A DNA stretch of 64,000 nucleotides from Pisolithus tinctorius (Eukaryota > Basidiomycota > Agaricomycetes > Boletales > Pisolithaceae), in NCBI GenBank assembly GCA_024663395.1, contig JANFAH010000004.1:558001-622000 (forward strand), read 5' to 3'. The position numbers and the translations under genes were made by a program. This document shows positions 21,550 to 32,914 of this stretch, one piece after another (position 1 is the stretch's first letter; each line of letters starts with the position of its first letter). The notes under the pieces are model-generated. The model ran no database searches and was not told the origin of the DNA. It worked only from the letters and a program-made list of their open reading frames with translations.

Positions 21550-22238
21550 ATGTGCTGTACCCTTATGCAAGCTGAGTGAGGGCATTGGGTTTAGCTCATG
21601 TGCTACTCCCTTGCATGATTTCAGCCCTCATATTTCAGAGATAGAGACCAGATGGAAGATCAGAGATAAGTCCAACAGGCAGAAGATGGAGAGATATAGA
21701 ATAGGAACTTGGGTGATATTCATACTGAGGAACAATGGAGTACTGTACATGTTTTTATACTACTACAGAGGTACAGTAACCAGAATTGGAACTGACATAA
21801 AGAGACTTGTAAATTTTCAAGTAAAACTTCCTGGGCAATGAATGAAAGGTAGACAGAGAGCATACAATGGGTAACACAGAACAAACCAAAAAGGAAACAA
21901 CCCAGGTGCCAAACCATGAGGTGCACACACTGCAGAGTACCTGACTGCATGCTGTCAAGGAGATGTCTGAAGGCTGGACAGGTAAGAGTCACATGACTTC
22001 TTGGAGAATGGTCTGCATGGCCCAATGGTAGGCCAGTACCAAGTCTGACAGCAGTCAGAGTGGAGAAGGCTCATAGATGACAGAGGGCAGGTGCATCAGG
22101 GAGACAGGGAATGGTGGAATTACAGTCACAACCAGTCAGTAACAGGTTTAAACCATATATTCACTTACTGATGTGGAGTTGGTGTAGAGTGAGTGAACAG
22201 AGTGAGCAGAGACTTAGGATAAACACATGGTTGTGACA
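21550..22238 (-). repeat. Old LTR-B relic, inverted
   Basis: The reverse complement aligns with LTR-B: TATA region at about 21,753-21,762, the segment AATTTTCAAGTAAAACTTCC, and an end ..GGTTGTGACA at 22,238 matching the LTR start. Almost every CpG of the intact LTR is TG or CA here, so the copy is old and heavily deaminated. Confidence 0.8.
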
Positions 22239-22845
22239 AGGAGTCTTTTCCTGCTGAAGGGTCTGCCAGTTTCACATCCAAGCTGGTCAGGTGTCCAACC
22301 AGCCCTTTCAAACTGATGGCCCATTCAACTCAAGCCTTGTAGTATAGCCAGTTGCTTCCATCCACATTTAGGGTTGGGACTTATAAGGAATGATCATCTT
22401 TTGCCATAGTGGGTATTGTTGCTGTGTAACAACTCTTTTAGAATTAGAGCATGAGAGCAGGGCTCATAACCTAACAAAGGCATGAGTTTCTCAGTGTACA
22501 AAGTAATCACTGTATTAGTACCTAATGAAGGTATGAGTTTCTACACTACATCAGAACCAAGTAAATGAACAGGAATGTAGCTATACTCACCTCAGTGTAT
22601 GAAGTAATCACTGAGGTGGAAAATAACAGTGCAGAAAATTTGTAGTACTGTAATTAGTCAGTGCAGTGACATCAGAATTTAATTCTGAAGGTTCAAGAAA
22701 CCCTCTGATCACTCTGGGTGAAGCTCTGAGACATTACCATGATTCCAGAATGCATACTCATCACTTCATGTCATGTTCTAACTGACCTATGATCTGACTT
22801 TCATCTGCAAAGGTTATTGCATGTGCATCACTCTGAGATAAATTT
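22239..22845. other. CpG-poor relic DNA with repeat F segment
   Basis: No gene is seen. A segment at about 22,660-22,770 (around TGACATCAGAATTTAATTC and GATTCCAGAATGCAT) recurs at 29,280-29,395, so it belongs to another unclassified repeat. Confidence 0.45.
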
Positions 22846-23520
22846 TCAATCTGTCTCACACCTTAGGTAGCCACCCCAGCAAACTGTCAGTATGGCTGCT
22901 GGTATGCACCCATCATCATCACTGGCAAGTGAGATTGCAAGATCACCTTTCCTGATAGCATGGAAGGTGTGGTTATTGGCAGCAGTGATAGGTTTGGGGA
23001 TGATTGGCTTATAGTTGAGGAATTTGCTGCAGTAGGAGGACATATGACATGAAGCACCTGAATCAAACAGAATGGTCTCTTCTGTGGAATTTAGGCTTTT
23101 GCCTGCAAGAAGAACATGATCAAGGGTGTTCATGTATGCATCTTTTTTGTCAATAATGATGTCCTGGGGGTTCAGAATTTCTTCCTCCACAATCTCTGTT
23201 AGCCAATCATCATCCTGTGGGTGCACTAGCCAAACTGCATCAGGTTCAGAGTCAGTGCTGGTCTGTGTGCTCAATCTGGCTGTTGCACTGGCTGCAGTGG
23301 CCACTTTTCCAGAGCCTTTCTCCTTCTTTTTCCCTTTGCCCTTGTTCTGGAACCATTTGGGTGCTTGCCCAGCTTTTCCACCACCCTCTTCCCAGCATTG
23401 GTCTCTTGCATGACCTTTCTTTCTGTAATTTTTGCAAGTTGACTTCTTTCTATCCTTCACTGAATGAGCTGTGTCTTTGGAATTTCCAGAGTTTCCAGAG
23501 TTGCCCCTCTTCATCTGCAT
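22846..23520 (-). pseudogene. Ty1/copia gag zinc knuckle and protease fragment
   Basis: The 224-residue frame starts in a Gln/Lys/Gly/Asn-rich nucleocapsid region. It contains a degenerate zinc knuckle CKNYRKKGHARDQCW, in which the second Cys is replaced by Tyr. A Lys-rich stretch follows (KGKGKKKEKGSGK), then the copia protease active site LFDSGASCHMSSYCSKF with PITAANNHTFHA. Copia proteases have this DSGAS-HM signature. The fragment ends at 22,846 and is cut upstream by the LTR-B relic at 23,538. The lost knuckle Cys and truncation mean it is inactive. Confidence 0.85.
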
Positions 23521-23537
23521 TTGGTGCCTATCATATT

Positions 23538-24117
23538 TGTCAAGTCTGGGCCTACTCTGACCAACTCCAATGCTAGATAAGGTCTAGGGAGAGGTTTGGA
23601 AGCAAGTCCAACACAAGAGAACAGAACTCTGACTGGCAGAGTTTTGGCAGGAATGAAGTCTGCTGAGACAAAGGCAGAGCAGAGTGAGGGTGTTGGGTTT
23701 AGCTCATGTGCTACCCCCTTGCATGATCTCAGCCCTCATATTTCAGAGGGAGAGGACAGACAGATAGTCGGAGGTAACTCTGACAGACAGAAGATGGAGA
23801 CAGAGGGAGTAGGAACTAAGTTGATATTCATACTGAAGAACAGCTGAGTATGATACATGCTTTTATACTACTATGGAGGTACAGTAACTGGAATTGGAAC
23901 TGACATATGGAGACCTGTAAATTTTCAAGTAAAACTTCCTAGATGACAAAGAAGGGTAGACAGAGGACATATGAACAGGTAACATAGAACATCCCAAAAA
24001 GGGAACAGTCCAGGCACTGGACCATGCAGTGTGCATGCTGTGGAGTACCTGACTGCACACTGTCAGGGAGAAGTCCAAAGGGTAGTCACACAACCCCTCA
24101 GAGGACAGTCCACACAG
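23538..24117 (-). repeat. Old LTR-B relic, inverted, cut by repeat C
   Basis: The reverse complement aligns with LTR-B from its 3' end (TGTCAAGTCTGGGCCTACTC at 23,538) to about 24,117. There repeat C begins with its defined terminus, so C inserted into or next to this LTR. Apart from a few sites such as GTCGGAGG near 23,768 it has lost its CpGs. Confidence 0.85.
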
Positions 24118-25100
24118 TGTCACACACCAAAGGTGTTTGGTGAGGTGGACATGGATGCAGCTGATGAATGGAGATGAAGACCATAGCCCTCATGCAAAGG
24201 ACAGCCAGAAATGTCAGCAGTCATCCCTTGCACAAGAACAAGTTGTCAATGCCAAAGAAAAAGGAAGGAAGTGAGTTAAGCACTGATAAAAATTCTTAAG
24301 CACCTGTGTATGGCATTCTGGTTTTCAACATATCTCCACCAATTCCACAGATACCAACACCATTCCCACACTTGCTTATAGTGCTGAGCCATGTGATCCT
24401 ACCTTCCAAAATTTTAAAGGGTTTGTACACTCCACACATTTCTACAGCACTCCCTCCAAAAGACACTCATTTCACTAATTCTTCTGATATGGCCACCTCT
24501 ACATCAATCATTTTGCTTGTCCCCTTTGCTAGGGACCATGGCTACATATATCTACCAGGAGTTCCTACCAGCTTCTGTCCTGAAGCATCCTGGTACATCC
24601 CATCCTTGTCTGCCCCCTCTCAGCCCATCCAGCTTGGACAGCATGTTCTTTTCATCAGTATGACCTCTAGGAGGACATTCTTTGGTTGCCCCATGTCTGT
24701 CATTTGCTTGGAATGGTCTTATGTGGTCATTTCAGTCTCTCCAGTCCAAGAAGCATATGGATCCTTCCTCCCTGCTCCCTGCAACATCTTCATACTGGTC
24801 TCATCCATCATTCTTCCAAAATTGTGACAGCTACAGTATAATCTACTGTTCTCCACTCTCCCTGATTGCATCCATGATGAGTATAACACACATCTTGCCT
24901 CCTTGTTGCAAGATACAGCAGAAGACACTCCCCCTTCATCCTCTCTTCCAACAGAGCCTCATACATGAAGTTTTTATTTGCTTCATTGAGGGGACAGTTA
25001 GGGGGGGAAAGTTGCAATCCCCTATGCTCCTGTCACCCCACAGACCCCCAAAGCTTGACCCCTGTTGACATCTGACTCACCCTGTCCACTTTTGGATGTA
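24118..25100 (+). mobile_element. Repeat family C, copy 3 (longest)
   Basis: It starts at TGTCACACACCAAAGGTGTT and aligns with copy 1 through its end at position 1 and beyond, about 980 bp in all. Repeat D follows directly. It is CpG-depleted. Confidence 0.75.
24306..24830 (+). pseudogene. Family C ORF, copy 3
   Basis: A 173-residue frame begins MYGILVFNISPPIPQIPTPF and carries the shared blocks YIYLPGVPTSFCPEASWYIP, SLSAPSQPIQLGQ, SRRTFFG and EAYGSFLPAPC, ending FILVSSIILPKL. Compared with copy 1, the C-terminal tail is lost by a TGA at the position of CGACAG in copy 1 (GCGACAGC versus GTGACAGC). That is again a CpG-type change. The product is unidentified. Confidence 0.5.
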
Positions 25101-25470
25101 CTATATCAGCATCAGATCAGCACTGCCTCTCTGTCATCCCACTTTGGCCCAGAAGCGATCTCTTTGAGATGTGACATGCACAGCCTCCCCCTAATGTGAT
25201 TCCAGTGCACTTTCCCAGTTCCTGACATTACTTGACTCATACTTTGACATTCTGACTGTCTTTGACTCACCTATTGCCAATACTTACCAATCTTTTGACC
25301 TTGCTTACTGATTCTTTGCTTTTTGGCTTACTTATCCTTACCAATGCCCACCAATGCTTTCTAAGATGATTACCCACTGCTTACATTCCTTACTCATCAG
25401 TTACCAATCACTTACCAAGCATTTGCACCTTGTATTCCATAGGCAATGCCCCTGTACTGTACAGTAGATG
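25101..25470 (+). repeat. LTR-like repeat D, copy 2 (truncated)
   Basis: It aligns with 11,882-12,240, sharing CAGCATCAGATCAG, GACATTCTGACTGTCTTTGA and TTCTTTGCTTTTTGGCTTA. It stops near the position of the TATA box of copy 1. Confidence 0.6.
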
Positions 25471-25689
25471 TTCTCGTAATGCATAACTGTTGGGATGGGT
25501 CATGTCTGGATGCATCATTAGAAATATGTGGGCATAGATATGTGTGACATCAAGTAACCATGTGACTGTGACTAGTCACATTCCACCACACCGCCCCCAA
25601 ACCATCTCCCCTAATGTTGGTTGCATCAAACATGCACCCTCCATCCTCCTCATCATGATTCTAAACTGCCACAGCCTGTCAAGAGAGGT

Positions 25690-26060
25690 CAACTGCAGTG
25701 TCTGGTGTACCAGTAAGTGATGCAGACCCTCTCCATCTTCTCACATAACTGAATGACCTCCCCAAGGCCCATCTCCACATCTTGATGCTGCTCCGAGTCC
25801 TCTTCATCTGATTCAATCTCCAGAATCTCCCCACTGTTTGATGGCCTCCTCATGTGTCACCTGTGCAATGATGGCTTCGTCACCACCTTCAAAACTGTAG
25901 TTGGAATCTCCCACTTCCTCTTCTTCAACTGGATTCAGCATTTCATCCAAAGTAAGTGGTGACCCTATGATCCAGTTTGTGTTGTTTAAGGTTATTAACA
26001 GCTGCTGAGAGGTCTTTCTCCACATTGGAGAGTTGTGCAGGAGTAGCAGTTATTTGGGGT
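25690..26060 (-). pseudogene. Pogo/CENP-B-type DDE transposase C-terminal relic
   Basis: The minus-strand frame contains LTLDEMLNPVEEEEVGDSNY, a Glu-rich segment with THEEAIKQWGDSGD, then LEIESDEEDSEQHQDVEMG and VIQLCEKMERVC. This order (acidic linker, then a leucine-rich helix with LCExxE) is the tail of fungal pogo/Fot1-like transposases as I know them. The catalytic DDE domain is not visible. The piece is frameshifted and truncated. Confidence 0.55.
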
Positions 26061-26339
26061 GTGTGTGAGAGCGTGAGTTGAGTGAGATGGCAGCCGAAAA
26101 TCCTGAGAGCGAACATGTTGAGTCCTTCCAAAGCCTTTGATATGTTGTTTTCTGCATCCATGACAATTTTTAGCACTGTGAGAGCTGAGAATGATGTGGA
26201 GGTCCAATCTGGCATTCATCCTATCATAAACAAACCAGTCACCCTACTAACTACTACATCACAGCTGAAGAAAATCATGCCTGAAGGCTCAGGTGAAGCA
26301 CAACCCTCCTGGGCACTCCCAGTATCATCAGAGGGTTGG

Positions 26340-26985
26340 CCAGACTGTACTCTGAGCTGAACTGGGGATCACTGGGAAGGAGTTATTTGGTCATATATGA
26401 CTAAAGGAAATATCCAGTGCCAAATAGAAGGCCAGGAATGTGCAACCTGGTAGCTCAGTAGCATATCCCTCCAATGGTACTTGGAGTGAGAGAGGGTTTA
26501 GTTTCACCCTGACCTCCATACCAGTTTCCCCTTCACAGAAATGCATTAGTTAATGGGTGATTGGTTTGTTTATGATAGGATGAATGCCAGATTGGACCTC
26601 CACATCATTCTCAGCTCTCACAGTGCTTATTAGTTCCAGGACACATGGGGCATTGGTGGGGAAACAGTGCAGGAAATGACTTCCATCAGGTTTCTGAAGA
26701 GACCAATGGTGCTGATAGCATATTCTATTGATTATACTATAGTGTACACCAGCATTTGCTGAGGTTTCCCTGACAGAATGTCCCTGATGAGCCAGAATGG
26801 TGATTTCTTGACTTGTGTTACAGCAAGGAGGCTTAGGGGTGCAAAATCACTGTTTGGCATTGTTTGTTTGTTGACAAATCATTCAGTAGACCATGTAATA
26901 CATTATGTAAGCATTGGTGAGCATCTCACCATGTTCTATATGTGTTCCCAAGGACTACATCTCCAGTATATCACAAAGTTACATA
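26340..26985. mobile_element. Tc1/mariner-type relic adjoining P1
   Basis: Bases 26,340-26,985 are a diverged copy of P1 from its loop through its right arm. They include a plus-strand segment corresponding to WEGVIWSYMTKGNI, which resembles the RVIWSDETK box around the first catalytic Asp of Tc1 transposases with Asp changed to Tyr. The rest matches P1's arm in right-arm orientation. It ends at the TA bordering P1. Confidence 0.55.
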
Positions 26986-28561
26986 CAGTGAGGGACAAAA
27001 GTGTTGCAATGTTTGTGAGGTGTGACTTGTTGCTGATGTAGCTTGGGCTATTCTGCACAGATAATCATGATACCTATACCATTGGAAAGGGGAGACTCTA
27101 AGCTTTCCAGAGCACTAAGGTTCAGTCCAAACAAAGCAATACATGCTGAGATACACCCTATTCTTTCTGAAAAGTGCATTGCAATGCTTTTGTCCCTGAC
27201 TGGTGAAATCATGAAATATGACCTTTTGATGGGATTGAGGGCATGGAGGATGGGAAAAAATGCTTACATAATAAACCACATGATCATCCAGATGATTTGT
27301 CAGCATGTAAACAATGACAAACATTGGACTTGTACCATTAATCCTCCCTCTTTTACCACAACTCATGAAATCATCTCTCTAGCTCACATGGTCATTTTCT
27401 CAGGGAACTCTTATCAAATACTGGTGGCCACCACAGTGCCATCATTATAACATGCTCTCAGAACCATCAGTCCCTTAAAAAACCTGCTGTCAGTCATTTC
27501 CTGGACTGATTCCCCCCCCCCATGCCTGATGTGTTCTGGGACTAATCAGTACTTGGAAGGCTGAAAACGTTATGGAGGTCAATCTGGCACTTCAGAACAT
27601 GATGTACAAACCAGTCCCCTCTCAACCAATGCATTTCTGGCACAGGAACACTGATATGGAAGTTGGGGTGAGACAAGACCTCCTTGTGCTCTGAGCACCA
27701 TAAGAGGGTTCACTAGATCTTGCTCTGATCTGAACTGTAGATGACTGGGGAAGGATTATTTGGTCATATGTCACCAAAGGCAATATTCAGGGCCAGATGG
27801 AAGCACAGGATTCTGCTCCATGGCAGTTCAGTAGCATATCCTTCTGATGACACCCAGGGGTAAAGAGGATTTTGTCTTGCCCTAACTTCCATACCACTGT
27901 CCCTGTGCCAGAAATGCATTGGTTGAGAGGGGACTGGTTTGTACATCATGTTCTGAAGTGCCAGATTGACCTCCATAACGTTTTCAGCCTTCCAAGTACT
28001 GATTAGTCCCAGAACACATCAGGCATGGGGGGGGGAATCAGTCCAGGAAATGACTGACAGCAGGTTTTTTAAGGGACTGATGGTTCTGAGAGCATGTTAT
28101 AATGATGGCACTGTGGTGGCCACCAGTATTTGATAAGAGTTCCCTGAGAAAATGACCATGTGAGCTAGAGAGATGATTTCATGAGTTGTGGTAAAAGAGG
28201 GAGGATTAATGGTACAAGTCCAATGTTTGTCATTGTTTACATGCTGACAAATCATCTGGATGATCATGTGGTTTATTATGTAAGCATTTTTTCCCATCCT
28301 CCATGCCCTCAATCCCATCAAAAGGTCATATTTCATGATTTCACCAGTCAGGGACAAAAGCATTGCAATGCACTTTTCAGAAAGAATAGGGTGTATCTCA
28401 GCATGTATTGCTTTGTTTGGACTGAACCTTAGTGCTCTGGAAAGCTTAGAGTCTCCCCTTTCCAATGGTATAGGTATCATGATTATCTGTGCAGAATAGC
28501 CCAAGCTACATCAGCAACAAGTCACACCTCACAAACATTGCAACACTTTTGTCCCTCACTG
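26986..28561. mobile_element. P1: palindromic Tc1/mariner-type foldback element
   Basis: This 1,576-bp element starts CAGTGAGGGACAAAAGTGTT and ends with its exact reverse complement. TA dinucleotides flank it on both sides (26,984-26,985 and 28,562-28,563), as expected for Tc1/mariner. The two arms (about 660 bp each, meeting around 27,773) are near-identical. I see only a one-base difference in a poly-C/poly-G run near 27,515/28,030. The central ~240 bp form a less perfect palindrome. The arms include a decayed helix-turn-helix-like region. The loop has, on the plus strand, WGRIIWSYVTKGNIQGQ, equivalent to the first-Asp box of Tc1 transposases. Only two CpGs occur in the whole element. Confidence 0.85.
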
Positions 28562-28779
28562 TATGCAAAGTAATAATGCATTGGGTTTTTATCAATATTA
28601 TGCATTATCAGGTGTGTACAATGGTCAATGGGGATCAACTGGGTGCATTGCTGCATTGTCTGACAACCCTATTGTATGGAATCTGAACTTCTATATAATG
28701 AGAATATGATGTACTAGCTGCTGGCCCATCATATCATTTTTTTGCAATGCTTCTCTCTCTAAAATGTAAACCTTGAGGC

Positions 28780-29080
28780 ACCCCTGCAGATGCCCCTAAG
28801 CCTGCAAAACAGCAGAAAATTAAAGATGCTCCTTGCACCTCAGCCAAAACTTCATCTGAGGACGAAGATGCCAATGTCAATGATGTCTTGGCAGGTCCAT
28901 CACTCTTGCACACTGATCTTCTCAGGTTATGCAGGCAGCTTGAAGCTGGATGCATGCAACATGGTGATCCTGTGTTTTCCTTTGGGCTATCAAGTTCTCT
29001 AGCTAAATACTGTGCCAGTTTACAATGTGATGAACTCCTTAATAACAAGCAGACTACACTAGATCATTATATCATATGAA
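28780..29080 (+). pseudogene. Pogo/CENP-B-type transposase C-terminal tail
   Basis: The plus-strand frame contains PKPAKQQKIKDAPCT, an acidic segment SSEDEDANVND, LLRLCRQLEAGCMQHGDPVF, and the end LLNNKQTTLDHYII with a stop at about 29,078. LCRQLEAxCxQHGDP and a final KQTTLDxY are, from my knowledge of the family, typical of the end of fungal Tigger/pogo DDE transposases. No catalytic domain is present upstream, so this is a remnant. Confidence 0.6.
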
Positions 29081-29650
29081 ACACATGTATTAGTACCCTT
29101 ATTCAACTGTATAGACAGCATATGGATGGCAAATTCCCATGTCACACTTCAGAGGGGAGTCACAGCATGTCACAAAGTGACATATTTGGTGCTACATATT
29201 ACTAGTAATGCATTAGGTTTTGGCTGCCCCACCAGTATGCATTATGACCTTTTCGACTGTACCATAATTACTAAGCATGGTGACATCAGAATTTAATTCC
29301 AAGGGTCAGGGAGAAATTCTGAGCCCTCTGGGCAAAACTCCAAGAGGCTACTGTAATTCCAGAATGCATTCTCAACAGCAAGCCTGCCAACACAGTATAT
29401 CCTGCAGTTCAGAGGGGATCCCACCAAAACTCATAGGAAACCACATGAGAATTGATCTTGTCTGTAATGTTAACCAGTGCACACCACTGTCCATGTGCAT
29501 TTGCACCTGCCAGGTGCAAACAGTGAGTACCTGCATATTGGTTGCCATGATTCAAGCACAACATGGAGTACAATGTTCACAGTTCACCTCCAAAAGTCAG
29601 CCCCCTCCCCCCCATAACAGGATTATCTCTAAAAACAGAAAACCCAGCTA
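29081..29650. other. CpG-poor relic DNA with repeat F segment
   Basis: No gene is seen. Bases 29,270-29,400 match 22,655-22,770 (repeat F). CpG depletion ends abruptly near 29,650, which marks the edge of the transposon block. Confidence 0.5.
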
Positions 29651-30570
29651 TTTCGGTCTGGCACAAATTCAGGGAACAAAACAATTTTCAGACCTGGACC
29701 AGGATGCATCCAGGAATATCGGCTCGTTCATCCCTTCCAGCGACAAAAGATCATCACATTACCCTCGGGCCGGGGCTTCCTCTAAATAATGATGTCTCTG
29801 TCACGCATCCTCACGTTCCTTGTCACCTCCTGAGTCTCTCGGTGCACAACCATACGAAACAGTTCATCTAGTTAGCCCACGAATACGAACACTTGCGTAC
29901 AGACTGGTAGCGCTACTGTTGCGCTGTGAACTAAAAGACAAGGGCCCACAGGACGTACCTGTTCAAGTCAGGGCGGTCGCTCCTAGGCTCAGTGGATCAG
30001 GACGGTGCCGACGATTGGACTACGCCGCAAGCCTGTATGTGCGGGGTAATTTTATTTTGATGCGGTCCAAGGTGGTGGGTAGCCCGAGATCCTCATCTGG
30101 GTAGAAACTCGTGAGGAGGCTGATGTATTCAGGTTATGGTTATGAGACTTCTCCTGGAGGCTCCGTGCGCTACATCAAGGTCAGGAGTTCAATGGGGCAC
30201 TCCGGAGTCCGGATGAAAATTGAATAGATGCTGGGCCGCATTGGGAAGCGCCTCCGGGAACGCGTGAGAGTCAGCTGTGAGACCCAGTACTCTAAGATTG
30301 CCTCAGAGAGTATTCCACAGAAGAGAGTATGGCATTCTAGACACACGACTCGCTGAGGTTTTTATGTAGAATGTCAATTTGAACGTCGGACCGGCGCCTA
30401 GGTATACTCCTCCGTTTAAAGGACAGTAGATTATGGTGCTACGGAGGACTTTTCGCACGTTCTCTCTCATCCGGAGCTCGATTGTTCACATGGAGCGAAA
30501 ACGATCCCTCAAGTACATTCCAACCTAGAGTACATGTGGAACCCAGTCTCTTACACTCATCGACCGTTCA
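29651..30570. other. Gene-free stretch with normal CpG
   Basis: Short frames exist (for example 29,820-30,104) but none is recognisable or supported by splice signals. It includes the 3' flank of the GTPase gene. Confidence 0.4.
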
Positions 30571-32533
30571 CTATTCATCCAGCAGGTTCTTGACCGTCTG
30601 GCGGAATGCTTCCCGGGTCAAGATCTGGGGCCTGCCGTTGTACGCCTCTACACAGGAGTCATGGATGGCTTTGCGCCTCTCCGAGTATTGAAAGGCCTCG
30701 AATGCCTCGATTAAAATCTTCCAGTTTGTGGTCCCGACCAGATCGGGTTTCAACGTAAAATCGAATAGTGATCTCAATACTGAGATGAGGTCAATGGTAT
30801 ACGCCATGAGCAAACGCTCGACGTCAGGCCTTTCAAGGTAACCTGCCCATTAAACGGACGCTGCGAAGCTCCAGATAACACTCACACATGATCGATGATG
30901 GCGTCCGAAAACCACTTCACGAAAAAATAGGTCAATCCAAGAATGGCAACTGGCGGCGCGATAGGGACAATGCTGCCCGTCGCAGTGATCAAGTTCACTA
31001 GGTGCCCGATCCCATCGAGGGATGGTGCGCTGGGAAAGTATGGGTCATATATATTATGGCTGTGAGGTGCTGACACCTACGGGGTGGCCTGGGACGGAGC
31101 ATCAAGATCTTGTACGAGATGCAATATGAGCTGCTGGAACTCTGTGCTGCCGAGAATCTACTGAGGTTCATTCAACGATTCTCTCCCATGGGAAAGTCCA
31201 CTCTACCTTATGCTCGTCCTTGAAGTTCCAACAAGTAACGATATCGTGATGAACTTTAGCAAGGCATTGCCACAGCAACATGCGCCCCACACCCGGAATG
31301 CTGCCGGAAAGAGCGTGGTAGTAAACTACTTTATATCAGGAATGAAGCCAACGTATGAAAGGCTTTTCAACGTACAACTGACCCCCTTACTGTGTCGAAA
31401 TGGGGGATGAGAAGTCGTGTGGCATGAGGCAAACCTCGGCACTTACTCGATGCACGTATTGATTTTCTCTGGCAGACTGGCTCGCTGGGCAATCGCCCAC
31501 GTAACCCATGCATCACCTTCGAGGCGCTCCTGTACAATTTGACGAGTGGTCCTGACCAGGACTTCAATGGTTTCGCCGTAGTCCTCAGGTTTGCGGACTA
31601 GGTAGCACATGAGCGGTGAGCGACACTTAATGTTAGAGCTCGCACCGGAAATGTTGATACACGGAGGTGTGGGGATCTTGAGCAAATTCATGGTTTTTTC
31701 GACGGAGTGCTTGCAGGTATGAAAGGCGTCGCTGGCATTCTCCGCGCTGGTTTTACGTAGGGTATCTTTGTCCATACCCTGGTTCTCATTTCCCGCTTGT
31801 ATTTCCTTCGACCGAACTAGCTTATCGTACTTTGTAAAAACAATGACCACGGGAACTACATATAGATGCATTAGTGGATGTCGCATGTGAGACGAGCTGC
31901 GAAGAACCCACCTTCCAGTTGATGGGCGAGAACCAGAAATTTCTTGTCACCTTCCTCGAATACTCGGCCACCTGCTCGTGGCGTCTCAGTGCAAAGCCTG
32001 GAAAAGAGTGGATTAGGATAGTGATGACCCTCAAGTGGTGACCCACCAAATTGCATGGAGCCTGTCTTTCAGAAACTCCTTTCTCCGCCTCTCTTTGAGG
32101 AAGCGAGCCACGAGATCGAAATTAATGTTATCGCCCGGTTCGAATCCTTTCGAATCATGCAAAACGAAGTATTGATTTTGATCGGAAACGAATTCTTTGT
32201 CGATATCGGCTTCTCCAGGTGTATACGTAGACACTTTCTGAGTCACGGACAAGCCATCTCGGAGAAGGCGAAAATAGAGGGATATGCAACTTACTGCCTC
32301 TGTTATTCCAAACACACGGTTTATCAACGAGGATTTCCCAACGCCTGACTGCAGTAGACCGTCATCAGTAAGTCCCACAAAGGAGCACGCGACGACAGGG
32401 ACTAACGCGACCAACGCATAATATGCGGAACCTATGACAACGAAGAGAAGCATATGTAAATAGGAACCCAAGAGACCTCGACTACTTACCGCGGAACATC
32501 CCTGAGAATGTCGTCAATAGTGGATTCGGTCAT
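30571..32533 (-). CDS. G-domain (P-loop) GTPase, fungal expanded family
   Basis: A multi-exon gene read on the minus strand begins MTESTIDDILRDVPR (32,490-32,533). Exon 2 (32,407-32,431) gives FRILCVGR, and exon 3 from 32,349 gives SGVGKSSLINRVFGI, so the P-loop GRSGVGKS spans an intron. Exon 4 (32,047-32,237) has the switch/G3-like HDSKGFEPGD. Exon 5 (31,912-31,997) has the GGRVFEEGDKKFLVLA region. Exon 6 (31,447-31,855) has the G4-like VIVFTKYDKLV and a later NISGAS segment. Exon 7 ends at 31,207 (HHDIVTCWNFKDEHK). Exon 8 (30,886 to about 31,075) contains a hydrophobic Val/Ile/Ala segment. The last exon is 30,571-30,842. Proteins of this layout are common in Agaricomycetes and mostly uncharacterised. 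They bind and probably hydrolyse GTP. The exon 7 acceptor is uncertain. Confidence 0.82.
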
Positions 32534-32914
32534 ATCGACAAGGGATGTTGACTCCAGTAGGTAAAGGCTAGCGGCAGATCGCCATCTTTGATAAGATTAT
32601 AGACGCTTCTATCATCCATTCACTCGTTCCTGCAAGCAAGGAGCCGCTGCACGTGTCCATACCATCACTGAAGTTCTCGGATGCCATGGAACGGGCAAGC
32701 GGCCGAAGTCAATAGACCGTCCCACTGCCAGGCCTGATGCCACTAATCTGCTCATGACTGATGCTGACGTCTGCGCTCGGCATGGCCAGGAGGAACGCGG
32801 CCCGGTATATCCCGAGGGATCGATTTAATTTTGTTATTTAATTCCGCGCGAAAAATCAAAAATCATTCAAAAGTTGTCCCCCCGCCGTGGTCGAGTGCGA
32901 CGACGACGACGACG
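32534..32914. promoter_or_regulatory. Divergent intergenic region between GTPase and PPR genes
   Basis: These 381 bp separate two head-to-head genes and must hold both promoters. A plus-strand frame is open from 32,831 into the PPR gene, but its ATG at 32,915 fits a mitochondrial leader better. I see no clear TATA box. Confidence 0.4.

Noticed and set aside
27043..28504. Two identical 135-residue ORFs on opposite strands as a gene pair
   Set aside because: They are the same frame seen in the two arms of palindrome P1. Identity comes from the inverted repeat. The frame holds only decayed transposase-like sequence.
8634..29650. CpG-poor block as foreign (horizontally acquired or organellar) DNA
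   Set aside because: It contains mutated copies of LTR-B and repeat C that also occur in CpG-rich form nearby, so mutation explains the composition.
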